From assembly GCF_030272615.1 (NCBI RefSeq), contig NC_081410.1, forward strand, positions 284,829,957 through 284,889,956: a stretch of 60,000 nt of DNA. The letters are read 5' to 3'. Positions 1 through 10,989 of the stretch are shown one piece after another. How positions within the stretch are numbered: position 1 is the stretch's first letter; every line of letters starts with the position of its first letter. The stretch is from Cryptomeria japonica. Its lineage: Eukaryota; Streptophyta; Pinopsida; Cupressales; Cupressaceae. The position numbers and the translations under genes were made by a program. The notes under the pieces were generated by a model. It worked only from the letters and a program-made list of their open reading frames with translations, was not told the origin of the DNA and did no database searches.

Positions 1-371
1 CATTTAGAATATGTGTTGTAAAATCCTTTAGCAAGGTAGATCTAAAGATCTTGATACTCCTAACAGGGTAAGCTATCAGAAATAGATAAACATGTAGCTC
101 TAACCGAGCAACCTTTATTATTGTAGTAGTGAAGTTGTGGGTGCCATCCCCACCATAGTTTTTCTCTCTAACAAGGAGTTTTTGCATAACCAAAATATAT
201 GTGTTATGGAGTGAATCATGTATGATTGTTATTTATTTGTTTTAGCATTATATTACATTTCAGCAATATTTAGTTTATGCTTAACAGTAAAGTTATTATT
301 GAGAAACAGATTTGAAGTACTGATTCACCCCTCCCCTCTCAGTACATTAGCTTTCCATATTGGGCCTAACA
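1..371 (+). mobile_element. 3' end of a Copia (Sirevirus-like) LTR, cut by the window edge
   Basis: The stretch has the U5 layout of the other Copia LTRs here: a GTGGG...CCCCACCATAG hairpin-like box near 135-160, a T-rich segment, then GATTCACCCCTCCCCTCTCAG (about 322-342) and a terminal CCTAACA ending at 371. No primer-binding site follows. Minus-strand Gypsy integrase coding sequence starts at once (ACTGG...), so this is the 3' LTR of a plus-strand Copia inserted into integrase of element A. ACTGG (372-376) is the probable right copy of its target duplication. The left copy lies outside the window. Confidence 0.75.
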
Positions 372-1851
372 ACTGGATCATGGTCTGATATAATTTGTTG
401 AGGAATACCATGCAATCTCACTACACCCTACATGAAAATCCAAGCTACTGTCACTGTTGTGTATGATGACCTGATCAGAGAGAAGTGTAGCACCTTGGTC
501 AACTTATCAATGGTGACCATAATAGCATCATGTCAATGAGAATACATAGAAAATCCAACTATAAAGTCCATAGATATGATGTCCCATTTCCAATATAGAA
601 CTAGGTTTAATTGCAACAAACCTATTGGATTTTGGTGCTCTTCCTTCAAACGGTGACACTCTAAAAACAAGACACAAAATCCACTATATCTCTTCTCATG
701 CTCGCCCAATGATACAGTTGTCGCAAATATGCATGCATCTTCTTGACACTTGGATGTGCCAATTAAGGTGCATGATGGGCCTCTGATAAGATCAACACTT
801 GAAGACCATCTGAAGGTGGAACACAAATACATCCCAAATGAAAAAGAAGACCATCAAAATCCATAGAATAACCCACATATCTACTATCCAAAGTCTTTCC
901 TGAAGTAATCTCTACACTGACCTCCTAGTACCAAACATCTAAAGGAAGGGTACTAAGAATCCTACTCCTCAAATAAATATTGAGAGTCATCACTGAAACC
1001 CCATGCCTCATGTGGGTCAAAGCATCTACTACCACATTCTCCTTAACCTGAATGTATCTCACCTCAAAATCATATTCACACAAAAACTCCATCCAACATT
1101 CATTGCCTAGCATTCAAATTTGCATGCTTGAAGATATACTACAAAAAAGCGATGATCACTATGCAGCTCAAATTGATGCCCAAGAAGAAAATGTCTCCAT
1201 CAAACCAAGGCATGAACCACTATTGTTAACTCTAAATCATGAGTAGGATAATTCAACTCATGATTCTTGAGCTTACATGACAAATATGCTATCACTCTAC
1301 CATCCTATATCAACACTACTCCAAGACCCTCCAAAGATGCATTTGTGCACACCATGAAATCACCTAAAGGATCTGGCACTGCTTGAATAGGTGCACTAGT
1401 CAGAAACTCCTTCAGGATATGAAAAGTTATCTCACATTGATCTAACCACCTGAAATTATTCCCTTTCATCTAAAGAGAAGTGATAGGATGAGCAATTCTC
1501 AAAAAATCCTAAACAAATCTCTTATAATATCCTACAAGACCCATGAAACTGCAAACCTCACCCACGTTAGTGGGTGCTGGCCAATTCATAATAGCGTGGA
1601 TCTTAGAGGGATCCACTGCGATACCATATCCTGATATGAAATGACCAAGATATATAACCTCTATATGGAAGAACTAACACTTCACCATGTTGGCATATAA
1701 TTGACTCTCTTGAAGACACTACAACACCTACCTTACGTGCACCTCATGCTCCTCCACTAATCTCAAAAAGAACAAAATATCATCCAAGAATACAATCACA
1801 AACTTGTTGAGATAAGTCCTAAAAACTCCATTCATCAAGCTCATGAAAACT
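372..1851 (-). pseudogene. Ty3/Gypsy element A pol: RT C-terminal half, RNase H, start of integrase
   Basis: Read on the minus strand, the frame starts next to Copia C at 1851 with the RT active-site region (VFLDD, about 1785-1800). It continues through the RT thumb (YLGHFIS, near 1650) and the RNase H region (TNAS, then LHSDH). At 925-1113 comes the RNase H tail WMEFLCEYDFEVRYI followed by KENVVVDAL. Integrase follows: GLL/WKWDIISMDFIVGF at 555-620, then VVRLHGIPQQIISDHDPV just before 371. Gypsy pol proteins reverse-transcribe and integrate the element. There are many stops and several frameshifts, so it is dead. The N-terminal half of the same gene resumes at 8534. The missing integrase C-terminus must lie left of the window. 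Confidence 0.88.
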
Positions 1852-1856
1852 GATGG
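1852..1856. repeat. Left target-site duplication of Copia C (GATGG)
   Basis: GATGG directly precedes the LTR start TGTTGG at 1857 and is repeated exactly at 8529-8533 after the LTR end CCTAACA. Five bases is the usual Copia/Gypsy integrase stagger. Confidence 0.93.
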
Positions 1857-2922
1857 TGTTGGTATTTTAGTATGGTTTTGTCATTGATGTCAACACCTAC
1901 TAAACACTTAGCAACTCTGACACTTTGGAGAATCAAAAACATTCACCAGCATGAGAGTGACTCATGAATAGTCACCAGTATCTGGTACACCGGCATGATA
2001 TAATGATCACCGACACTTGGAATGATATGGAAAACACTTAGTAAAGTTGAAGACATCATGTGGACACTTTATCCTGGAGTTTTGTTTATTGGTATATTCA
2101 TATTTGCATATTTACTATTACCAGCAAATAGGTCCAGGGTTACACCGGCAGGTTTATCTTTTCTAGATCAGCACGACACGCTATGGAGATGATTAATTAT
2201 TGTTGTAAATACATTAAGCTGACATGCTGAATCGGTTATTGCATTGGATATTGTATTGTTTGTAAAAAAATTTTATTGTAATATCTTGTAGAGCCGACCT
2301 ACTAAAATTGGTCTTAGGTTATGGTATAAATGTAAGATCTTATTTGTAAGATCAAATGGGGAATGCGAAAAAGGATTGTGTAAAGGTATATGCGAGAATA
2401 AGCAGAGCTATACATGCAGACATCATTTGAAGATTAAAGGAGAGTTTTTGTGAAGACAATCAAAACTACACCAATATTAAATTTAGCATATGAAGATGCT
2501 ATTTTGTGCAGTACATTCTTATTGAATTTAACCATCCAACTGTAGTCAGTGTGACTCCCATTTTGTGATTGAGTAGTGAGCTCTAGGCGCTTGGTCTTTC
2601 TGCATGTGCAGACCCCATTTATGTACACTTACTATCTACATTAGTATCATCTGATTGTGGGTAAGGTTTCCCACCATGGTTTTTCCCCTTACAGGGTTTC
2701 CACATACAAATATTGGTGTTATGTGTTGTGGATGACTTTGTCTTTATGTTTCATGCACTAATCTTTACCGGTATAGCAATTAATTGTTAAAATTGTCTAC
2801 CAGCATATTAATCTAGTTTACCAATATTAAGCATTAAGTTGGTTAAGTTGTTTTTGGTTTGAATTTATTTGACAACTGATTCACCCCCCCCCCCCCCTCT
2901 CAGTTGTCTCCAAGACCTAACA
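1857..2922 (+). repeat. 5' LTR of Copia C
   Basis: It runs from TGTTGG to CCTAACA (1,066 bp) and matches 7467-8528 along its whole length. It holds the TTGTCATTGATGTCAAC motif near its start (about 1879), a U5 box GTGGGTAAGGTTTCCCACC (about 2657) and a C-tract ending CTCTCAGTTGTC just before its end. Confidence 0.95.
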
Positions 2923-2924
2923 AT

Positions 2925-2936
2925 TGGTATTAGAGC
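2925..2936 (+). other. Primer-binding site of Copia C (initiator Met-tRNA type)
   Basis: TGGTATTAGAGC lies two bases after the LTR end. It differs by one base from TGGTATCAGAGC, the sequence complementary to the 3' end of plant initiator Met-tRNA, and would prime minus-strand DNA synthesis. Confidence 0.93.
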
Positions 2937-2978
2937 TTAGTCCTATTTTGCAGAAGTTTAACAACATGAGGAGATCCA

Positions 2979-4246
2979 ATGTCTACTAACCATTTTAGGA
3001 AGGACAGTCCTAAACTTGATGGAACCAACTATGGCATATGGAAGATCAAAATGGAGACACATCTAAATTGCATTGGAAAGGACATCTGGAATGTTACAAA
3101 GAATAGTTATACTGTTGCTATACAAGGTCAGCCTAGTCTAGCTAACTTGACTAAAGATGAGGAAAATGATTGCAAAGCAAGAGAAGCACTTTTGAGCACA
3201 TTATCAGATCAACAAATCATGGGACTATCAAATAGGGCTACTGCTAAAGCTATTTGGGATCATTTGGAAACACTGAATGAAGGAGATTCCACAGTCAAAA
3301 TTACAAAACTTGAAAGCTTCCGGGTCACGTATGAACATCTGAAAATGGAAGAAGATGAAAGGATTTCTGCTTTTATGGAAAGAGTAAATGAGATTGTTTG
3401 GGGTATTAAATGTTGTGGAGGAACCTTAACTTAAGATGAAATTGTTTCAAAAGTTTTAAGAGGATTGCCACCGGCATATAAAATGAAATTCATTGCTATA
3501 AATGAGTTAAGAACAATGCCTAATACATCAGTTAGTAGGGATACATTGATTGGGAAACTTTTAGCTTTTGAAATTGAAGAATTTGGTCTTATTGCTACTA
3601 TAAAGATAGACTTGGCCTTTAAAGCATCAACATCATCTGCTCTATCATTTGACAAATCTGATTGGAAAGCCTTTTATGCAAGAGAACTTTAAGAAAGCAG
3701 GAAATAAAATGAAGAACTTGAAGCACTATTTGCAAGAAAAATGCCTAAAGGTCCAGTTGGAAGTAAGTATGAAGGTAAAGCACCCTTTAAATGTTTTAAC
3801 TGCAATAAGATTGCTCATATGGGTTTGAGATGCCCTGATAGACATGCTAGACTAAGAGAAGAAGCTAGAAGAACATACAAGCCTAACCCTAAATATCAGA
3901 GATATAGATTTAAGAAGAATAAAGACAAATCTTGTTACATTGTTGATGAAGGTGTGACTGATGATTCTGATGAGGATCCAACAAACAATGGATGGGTTTT
4001 TGTTGCTATAACAGAAGATCAAATGGCACCTACTGCTCAACTGGTAGTACAGACCCTAGCAGCTAAAGTTGAAGTAAAGGATGAATGGATCATTGATTCA
4101 GGATGCTCACATCATATGACAAGAGACAAAGGTAAATTCTTGAACTTTCAAGAATACAATAGAGGCTTAGTGAGATTTGGAGATGACAAAGCTTGTTCAA
4201 TCAAAGGTAAGGGTACAATATCTCTTGATGGTAAGCATAACACTAA
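2979..4246 (+). pseudogene. Copia C gag and protease, degenerate
   Basis: The first ATG after the primer-binding site opens a UBN2-type gag (LDGTNYGIWK near residue 14, later IWDHLETL), the capsid-like protein of plant Copia elements. One frame runs to about 4246 with TAA stops at 3432, 3690 and 3705. A CCHC zinc knuckle, CFNCNKIAHMGLRC, lies at about 3792-3833; its usual Gly before His is Ala. The aspartic protease follows with EWIIDSGCSHHM near 4084; the catalytic DSG is intact. The frame is lost in an A-run near 4244, where the adjacent frame continues the same protein. Three stops and one shift make it non-functional. Confidence 0.92.
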
Positions 4247-5496
4247 AAAATGTCTACTATGTTGAAGGATTAAAGGATAATATTTTGAGTGTTGGTCAAT
4301 TAGTTGAGAAAGGATTTTAGTTACAATTTAAAAATGGAAAATACAAAATCATGAACAGAACTAGTTTGGAAATTGCAACCGGTAATCAGGCTAGAGTTAA
4401 TATCTTTCATTTGAATAACAGTGAAAAGACATGCTTGATTGCACATATAGATGAAAGTTAGTTATGGCATAAAAGACTCTATCAGGTAAACTTTGATTGC
4501 ATGGTGAAAATAAGTACTACTAAGGCAGTTAGAGATTTACCTAAAATTGTCAAACCTCAGAATACAGTATGTAAGGAATGTCAATTTGGAAAACAAGTTA
4601 GAGCTAGTTTCAAAAGTATTCCAGAAAAATCCAATAATGCTCTTGATTTGATTCACACTGATTTATGTGGTCCAACTAGAACTAGAAGCTTACAAGGTGA
4701 TAGATATTTCATGCTAATCATTGATGACTATTCTAGAATGTGTTGGGTTACTTTTCTTAGAGAAAAATCAGAAGCACCTAGAAAGTTGAAACTATTCAAA
4801 GCAATGGTTGAAAATGAAACCGGTAAGAAAATCAAATGTCTAAGATCAGATCAAGGAGAAGAATTTACATCTAAGGAATTTAATACATTCTGTGAAGTGA
4901 ATGGAATTAGAAGACAGCTATCAGCACCGCAGACACCATAGCAGAATGGAGTTATTGAAAGGAAAAACATAACTATCTTTAATGCAACAAGAAGTGTGTT
5001 ATCAGAAGCAAACCTACCACATGTATATTGGAGAGAAGTAGTCAGTACATCGGTCTATACATTCAACAAAGTTCACATCAAAGGTGAAACCAGTAAGACC
5101 CCTCATGAACTATGGTTTGGTAATACTCCTACTTTGTAGTATTTCAGAATTTTTGGAAGTAAATTCTATATCAGAAGATATGAGTATATTGGCAAATTTG
5201 ATCCTAGAAGTGATGAAGGAATATTTCTTGGTTATTCATCTAAGAGCAAGGCATATAGATGTTTTAACAAAAGATTGCAGAAAATTATTGAAAGTACAAA
5301 TGTAAAGATTGATGAACAATTCAAAGGAACTTCAAGGTATATAGACTTTGAACCGGCAATAGAAATTTTGGCAAATGAACCTACACTAAATCCACCAGTA
5401 CAGAATGAAGATCCAGTTACCCCGGTATCATCTGAGGATTCCACAGTAACCGCAACAAACAAAGACACCCCGATATGTAAGACTGAATCATTTTGA
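4247..5496 (+). pseudogene. Copia C integrase (GAG-pre-integrase zinc region, catalytic core, C-terminal part)
   Basis: Frame 1 relative to base 1. The GAG-pre-integrase part includes LWHKR...VNFD (about 4465-4500) and the zinc cysteines CKECQFGKQ near 4570. The catalytic core shows DLIHTDLCGP (first Asp), LIIDDYSRM, RSDQGEEF (second Asp; usually RSDNGGEF) and GVIERKN (Glu). The C-terminal part contains KTPHELWFG and FGSKFYIRR. Stops interrupt at 4318, 4459, 4939 (CAG to TAG before QNGV is the simplest reading) and 5137. The frame ends at 5496, where the next part resumes in another frame. Integrase would insert the DNA copy. Confidence 0.9.
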
Positions 5497-5530
5497 AAAT
5501 CAGATAATTGGAAACAAGTTTAAAGGAGTT

Positions 5531-7090
5531 ATGACAAGAGGAAGATTGGCAAATGAAGAGGTATGTCTTATTTCTCGAATTGAACCATCATCTGTTAATG
5601 AGGCATGTGAAGATAAATTTTGGATTAAAGCTATGGAAGAAGAATTAGAACAAATTGAGAAAAATAACACTTGGATATTAGTTTCCTGGCCTAAAGATAA
5701 AAATGTAATTGGAACCAAATGGGTATTCAGAAACAAACTTAATGAAGATGGTAAGGTTGTCAAAAACAAAGCAAGACTAGTGTGTAAGGGATATTCTTAG
5801 AAGGAAGGAGTTGATTACAATGAAACCTTTGCACTGGTAGCTAGAATTGAGGCAGTCAGATTATTTTTGGCTTTTGCAGAACACAAGAACTACAAAGTTT
5901 ATCAAATGGATATGAAATGTGAATTTTTGAATTTAAATATTGAAGAGGAAGTTTACATTGAACAACCTGATGGATTTTCTATGACAGATGACAATGATAT
6001 GGTTTGCAGGTTAAGAAAAGATCTATATGAATTAAAGCAAGCTCCAAGAGCTTGGTATGCAAGATTGGATAAGTATCTTTTGAAGATTGGTTTTATTAAA
6101 GGAAATACAGACAATAATTTATATTATAAAGTAATTAATGATGACATCTTGATTATAGAAGTATTTGTTGATGATATAATCTTTGGAGGAGAAGATGGAT
6201 TATGTAAATAATTTTCTATTAAAATGCAGCAAGAATTTGAAATGTCTATGATTGGAGAAATAAAAATATTTTTAGGATTGTAGATTTCACAGACTAATAA
6301 AGGTATATTCTTGAGTCAATCCAAGTACTTAAAAGAGTTACTAAAGAAATTTGGGATGGAGAACTCTAAACCGGTAAGCACACCTATGACAACAAATGAC
6401 AAATTATCACAAAGGGATGAATCTACACCTGTTAATCCAACTAGATACAAATCTATGATAGGAGGTTTACTGTATTTGATAGAAACCAAACCTGATATTA
6501 TGAATGTAGTATGTATTGTTTCAAGATTTCAAAGTAATCCTAGAGAAAATCATGAATCAGCAGTAAAAAGGATTTTTTGGTACTTACAAGGCATTATAAA
6601 TCTTGGATTATGGTATCGTAGAGATGAAAAATTTGAATTATGTGCATACATAGATGCAAATTGGGTAGGAGATGTGGATGATAGAAAAAGCACCATCGGC
6701 GAAGCATTCTTTCTTAGAAACAGACTAGTTTCTTGGTTGAGTAAGAAATAAAGTTGTACATCTTTATCAACAGTAGAATTAGAATATGTTGCAGCAGCAA
6801 CTAACTGTACATAGGTACTATGGCTTAAGCAAATATTGAAAGACATAAAAGTAAAATGCAAGGAACCAATTACTATCTATTGTGACAACACTGCAGCAAT
6901 TGATATATCTAAAAATCTAGTATTACATTCTAAAACCAAACATGTTTCTATCAAACTGAATTTTCTAAGGGAAAAAAGTTGAAGCAAAGGAGATAAAACT
7001 AGTTTATGTGAATACTAAAGAATAGATTGCAGATATTTTTACTAAACCTCTACCTAAAGAGACTTTTTAATATCTCAGCGATTAGCTTGG
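5531..7090 (+). pseudogene. Copia C reverse transcriptase and RNase H
   Basis: RT begins around WIKAMEEELEQIEKNNTW (about 5612-5670) and passes [47 protein letters not shown] (about 6027-6080) and the catalytic FVDDII near 6165. RNase H follows: YKSMIGGLLYL (about 6450), CAYIDANWVGDVDDRKST, CDNTAAIDISKN near 6880, and the family-typical end IADIFTKPLPKE near 7030. Stops lie at 5798, 6208, 6280, 6748, 6811, 7022 and 7067, with a frameshift near 6975. Several stops replace an expected Gln. The active-site Asp pair survives, but the gene cannot be translated through. Confidence 0.92.
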
Positions 7091-7191
7091 GGTCATACCC
7101 CCACCGGTAGAGACTTAGACAGTTAATGATTGTCATCAACCAACAAAATCAACAGAGAAATCTTTTATTCCGGCTTTGATGGGAAGCTACT

Positions 7192-7465
7192 TCTTAGGGG
7201 GAGTAGTTGGTATACTAAATTGATTGATATTTTGTATATGAACTTGGTTTTTTTGTAACTTTGGCATTTGATGTCAAAGGGGGAGAGACTGGTATGGAAA
7301 AACTTTAAAAAATACAAGGAAACACAAGTTGCTCCCAGGGGGAGAGATTGTTGTTTGGGAGAGATCTCTTTTTGGAGATTGTTGGTTTTTTGGTATTTGG
7401 CATTTCTGTTTTGGCACTTTGATGGTTTTTCCATCTTGTGTTGCCATCAATGCCAAAGGGGGAGG
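7192..7465 (+). other. Four polypurine-tract-like sites before the 3' LTR of Copia C
   Basis: TCTTAGGGGGAGTAG (7192), TCAAAGGGGGAGAG (about 7274), CCAGGGGGAGAGATTGTTG (about 7335) and CCAAAGGGGGAGG (7453-7465) share the AGGGGGAG core. The last one abuts the LTR and is the expected plus-strand primer. The others look like diverged copies of the tract plus LTR edge. Multiple PPTs are described for Sireviruses. Two further frames in this stretch are not convincing genes. Confidence 0.82.
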
Positions 7466-7466
7466 T

Positions 7467-8528
7467 TGTTGGTATTTTGGGGTGGTTTTGTCATTGATGT
7501 CAACACCTACTAAACACTTAGCAACTCTGACACTTTGGAGAATCAACAACATTCACCGGCATGCAAGTGACTCATGCACAGTCACCAGTATCTGGTACAC
7601 CGGCATGATATAATGATCACCGACACTTGGAATGATATGGAAAACACTTGGTAATGTCGAAGACATCATGTGGACACTTTGTCCTGGAGTTTTTTAAATT
7701 GGTATATTCATATTTGCATATTTGTTATTACCCGCAAATAGGTCCAGGGTTACGCTGGCAGGTTTATCTTTTCCAAATCAGCACGACACGCTATGGAGAT
7801 GATTAATTATTGTTGTAAATGCATTAAGCCAACATGTTGAATCAGTTATTGCATCAGATATTGTATTGTTTGTAAAATGTTTTTATTGTAATATCTTGTA
7901 GAGCCGACCTACTAAAATTGGTCTTAGGTTATGGTATAAATGTAAGATCTTATTTGTAAGATCAAATGTAGAATGTGAAAAAGGATTGTGTAAAGGTATA
8001 TGCGAGAATAAGTAGAGCTATACATGCAGACATCATTTGAAGATTAAAGAAGGGTTTTTGTGAAGACAATCAGAACTACACCGGTACTGAATCTAGCATA
8101 TGAAGATGCTATTTTATGCAGTACATTCTTATTGGATTTGACCATCCAACTGTAGTCAGTGTGACTCCCATTTTGTGATTAAGCAGTGAGCTCTAGGCGC
8201 TTGGCCTTTCTGCATGTGCAGACCCCATTTACGTACACTTACTATCTATAGTAGTATCATCTAATTGTGGGTAAGGTTTCCCACCGTGGTTTTTCCCCTT
8301 ACAGGGTTTCCATGTACAAATATTGGTGTTATGTGTTGTGGATGACTTTGTCTTGATGTTTCATGCACTAATCCTTACTGGTATAGCAATTAACTATTAA
8401 AAATGTCTACCGGCATATTAATCTGGTTTACCAGTATTAAGCATTAAGTTGGTTAAGTTGTTTCTGGTTTGAATTTATTTGACAACTGATTCAGCCCCCC
8501 CCCTCTCAGTTGTCTCCGGGACCTAACA
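7467..8528 (+). repeat. 3' LTR of Copia C
   Basis: It starts TGTTGG right after the polypurine tract, ends CCTAACA, and is followed by the target duplication GATGG at 8529. It is colinear with 1857-2922. Confidence 0.95.
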
Positions 8529-8533
8529 GATGG
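8529..8533. repeat. Right target-site duplication of Copia C (GATGG)
   Basis: Exact copy of 1852-1856. Gypsy A RT coding sequence resumes here on the minus strand. Confidence 0.93.
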
Positions 8534-9560
8534 AGCATTAGTGAGACCAAAAGGTACCACTATAAACTCATAATGATCATAATGAGTATGCAATGTTGTA
8601 TGATGAATATTCACCTCATGAATCTTCAACTAGTGATACCAAGACTTAAGATCTATCTTATAGAAGACCTTCGCATCCTTAATCTTATCAAACAAATTAT
8701 CAATCCTTGGCAAAGGATATCAGTTCTTCACTCTCACCTTTTTTAGCTGCATGTAATCAATGCATAGGCAAAGAGAACCATCCTTATTCTTCACAAACAA
8801 TACAGGTGCACCCCATGGGGAAAAACCAAGATGAATGAATCCCTTATACAACAAATCCTCCAGCTACAATCTCAACTCACTCGAATCCTGAGTAGTCATC
8901 CAATAAGGAGCCTTAGATATAGTCTCAGTGCTGTGAACCAAATCTATCTAAAAATCTATGTCGTGCTTTGACAGTATACTTGGAATCTCGCTAGGAAAAA
9001 TATTTGAAAAACTCCTGGAAGATGGGATAACGATGAAAGAGATCATCATGATTCTCTCCCTCATCCCAGTCATTCACCCTCACTATAAACAACTGACAAC
9101 CTTATCACACACATTGCTTCAACTTCATAGCTTAAATCATGTGGATAGAAATAGGTTGTTGAATGCCCACTATGTCCACACTCTTCCCACTATCATCCAA
9201 ACATTGCACTCTCTTGCCACGATAATCAATACTAGCCCGATGAGCCTCAAGCCAATACATGCCTAGCACAACACCATAGGAACCCAAAGAGAGACCACAA
9301 AGATCCACTAAGGTGGTACAAACTCCCAAATCCAAGACACAACCATGCAAAAAGGAATCTACTACCATCTTGGACCCCCTAGCCAACTCAACCTACCGCC
9401 TATCACCTTTCTTTTCCACAAAAAGCTTGCATCATCGTACTAGTGAAGGAGAAATAAAATAATTTGAAGCATCTAAATCAAATAGCATTGAACAAGAGAT
9501 AGCACCTATGGTCTCAACAAGTGTAGCCTGGTGCTTAGCCTGATGGTTATCAACCCCTGC
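8534..9560 (-). pseudogene. Gypsy A protease and RT N-terminal half
   Basis: Read from 9560 downward: a protease-like segment (FDLDASNYFIS in place of the usual FDSGASHSFIS), then at 9132-9386 VLGMYWLEAHRASIDYRGK and VQCLDDSGKSVDI, the conserved linker after Gypsy protease. RT follows: [20 protein letters not shown] (about 8780-8840), CIDYMQL and VPFGLTNAP, which ends at the Copia C insertion. The continuation, with the active-site DD, is at 1851 and below. Many stops and several shifts are present. The assignment rests on these ordered motifs. The lineage within Gypsy is not decided, because the region that would carry a chromodomain is off-window. Confidence 0.87.
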
Positions 9561-10817
9561 AAAGCCACGATGGGATCTACGCACATCACCAACTGTAGGC
9601 TCACAAATAGATGGTCTCTATCCTAACATCTGCATAGACTTCTAAGGATAATGAATAGAAATATGGCTTAGCTAACCACAAGAGAGAAATATCTTCTAAA
9701 AAAACCTCTGCTCACTAGAGGTACACTGGGCTGTTCGACACTACCGTTATTGGAATCCTACTGAGAACTTTGTGCCAGCTGAGAAGGATATGATTACCTA
9801 TCTTGATCCCTGCTACGACTCCTATCACCTTACAATCTAGCAACATGCACAAATCTCTAACTCTGAGGGTACTTCCTCCTATATCATTGACCACTCTGAA
9901 AAGAATAGGGATAACTCCTAGCAACACCTGAAGACTATGGTTGTGCACCTCTCACAACTAACCTTGAAATTGGAGAAATAACTATATGCACACTTGGCAC
10001 TCCTCCCAAAGACAAAGTTAGATTTTCCTCAACCAAAAATACCTTCTCCATATCTACCTCCATAGTATTACGCTTGTGAACCCAAACCTCTCCATTGATA
10101 TGTTCCCTGAGACCTCTAACAAAATGTTGAATCAACATTGGCTTATCATCTGCTATTTAAGCATACTACTTAAGTTCAAATAACTTATGCTCATACTACT
10201 CAACTATCATATTTTGCTGCCTCAAATCATGAAACTCGCCGGCCTTCCTCTGCCACCAATGATCTGATAAGAAGAGGGCTCAAAACTTCTCAAGGAACAA
10301 CTCCCAACAAACTATCACAATGTCAAGATGCAGCTTATGCTCGTCCATATGCCACCATGTAGATGCAAAATCATGAAGATGCATAATGGAACACCTTGCC
10401 TTGGTGTTACTACTATATGGATGTGTAGTGAAACACCAACCCATATCTAAGATTCAAGTCTCCACCTCCATACCACTACTAGAACCATCAAAAGTAGGAG
10501 GACAAGACCTCAAGAGATCTATCATGTGACTAGTTGTAACTGCATCCTCATCCACAATGACATTTGTTCTCCTATGAGGTGAGTGTGATCACCCCCTCCT
10601 GATGTCCATAATGGTGAGACTCCTACTGATTCTCCTCCTATCTCGGTCCTCGACAAATAAGAAGATCTTGAAGAACATTAACCAATTATGGAATTGCATC
10701 ACCACCTTGTTGATCCTGTTGTTGCTCATGGCGTGACTCTCCAGAAACCTCAAGACAAGGATTCCATTGAGTATCCATATGAACACTATGACCACAACCT
10801 CTACTTTTAGCAGGCAT
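9561..10817 (-). pseudogene. Gypsy A gag
   Basis: The probable start codon is at 10815-10817, about 160 bases after the primer-binding site. The best segment is 9935-10138, where FVRGLREHINGEVW and MEKVFLVEENL match the retrotransposon gag domain that packages element RNA. A worn zinc-knuckle region lies around 9600-9700 (a HISIH-like remnant in a shifted frame). Protease follows directly, as expected for gag-pol. Stops are very frequent and several frameshifts are needed, so exact residues are unreliable. Confidence 0.75.
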
Positions 10818-10977
10818 CTTGTCTAACCAAGACGCAAGAGAAACTATAAGCTAACATCTAGGACAACTAACACAAGAAAATAACAAGTAGGGATAATCTG
10901 TTGGAGTACCCAGTGCTAAAGTACTAACATGCACAATGGGCTCATATGAAACCAGAGTACCCAGTGTATGAACATGG

Positions 10978-10989
10978 GCTCTGATACCA
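10978..10989 (-). other. Primer-binding site of Gypsy A
   Basis: The minus strand reads TGGTATCAGAGC, an exact match to the plant initiator Met-tRNA primer site. It lies just inside the presumed LTR edge at 10992 (LTR ends ...GGCATTGCA on the minus strand). Confidence 0.9.

Larger units (their letters stand above)
1857..8528 (+). mobile_element. Complete Copia LTR retrotransposon C (Sirevirus-like), nested in Gypsy A
   Basis: The 6,672-bp element has two LTRs (1857-2922 and 7467-8528), a Met-tRNA-type primer-binding site, gag with a zinc knuckle, and Copia-order pol (protease, integrase, RT, RNase H). Several polypurine tracts precede the 3' LTR, and a perfect 5-bp duplication flanks the element. 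The multiple AAAGGGGGAG tracts and the TGTTGG LTR start resemble Sireviruses (family knowledge; lineage inferred). In the first ~235 aligned LTR bases I count 16 differences (about 93% identity), so the insertion is old. Coding regions carry many stops and about four frameshifts. The element interrupts the RT gene of a minus-strand Gypsy, whose frame runs on cleanly when the insertion is mentally removed. Confidence 0.95.

Noticed and set aside
2881-2900. Long C-run that might be an assembly error
   Set aside because: The same C-tract occurs in five other LTR ends, so it is a real feature, though its exact length may be unreliable.
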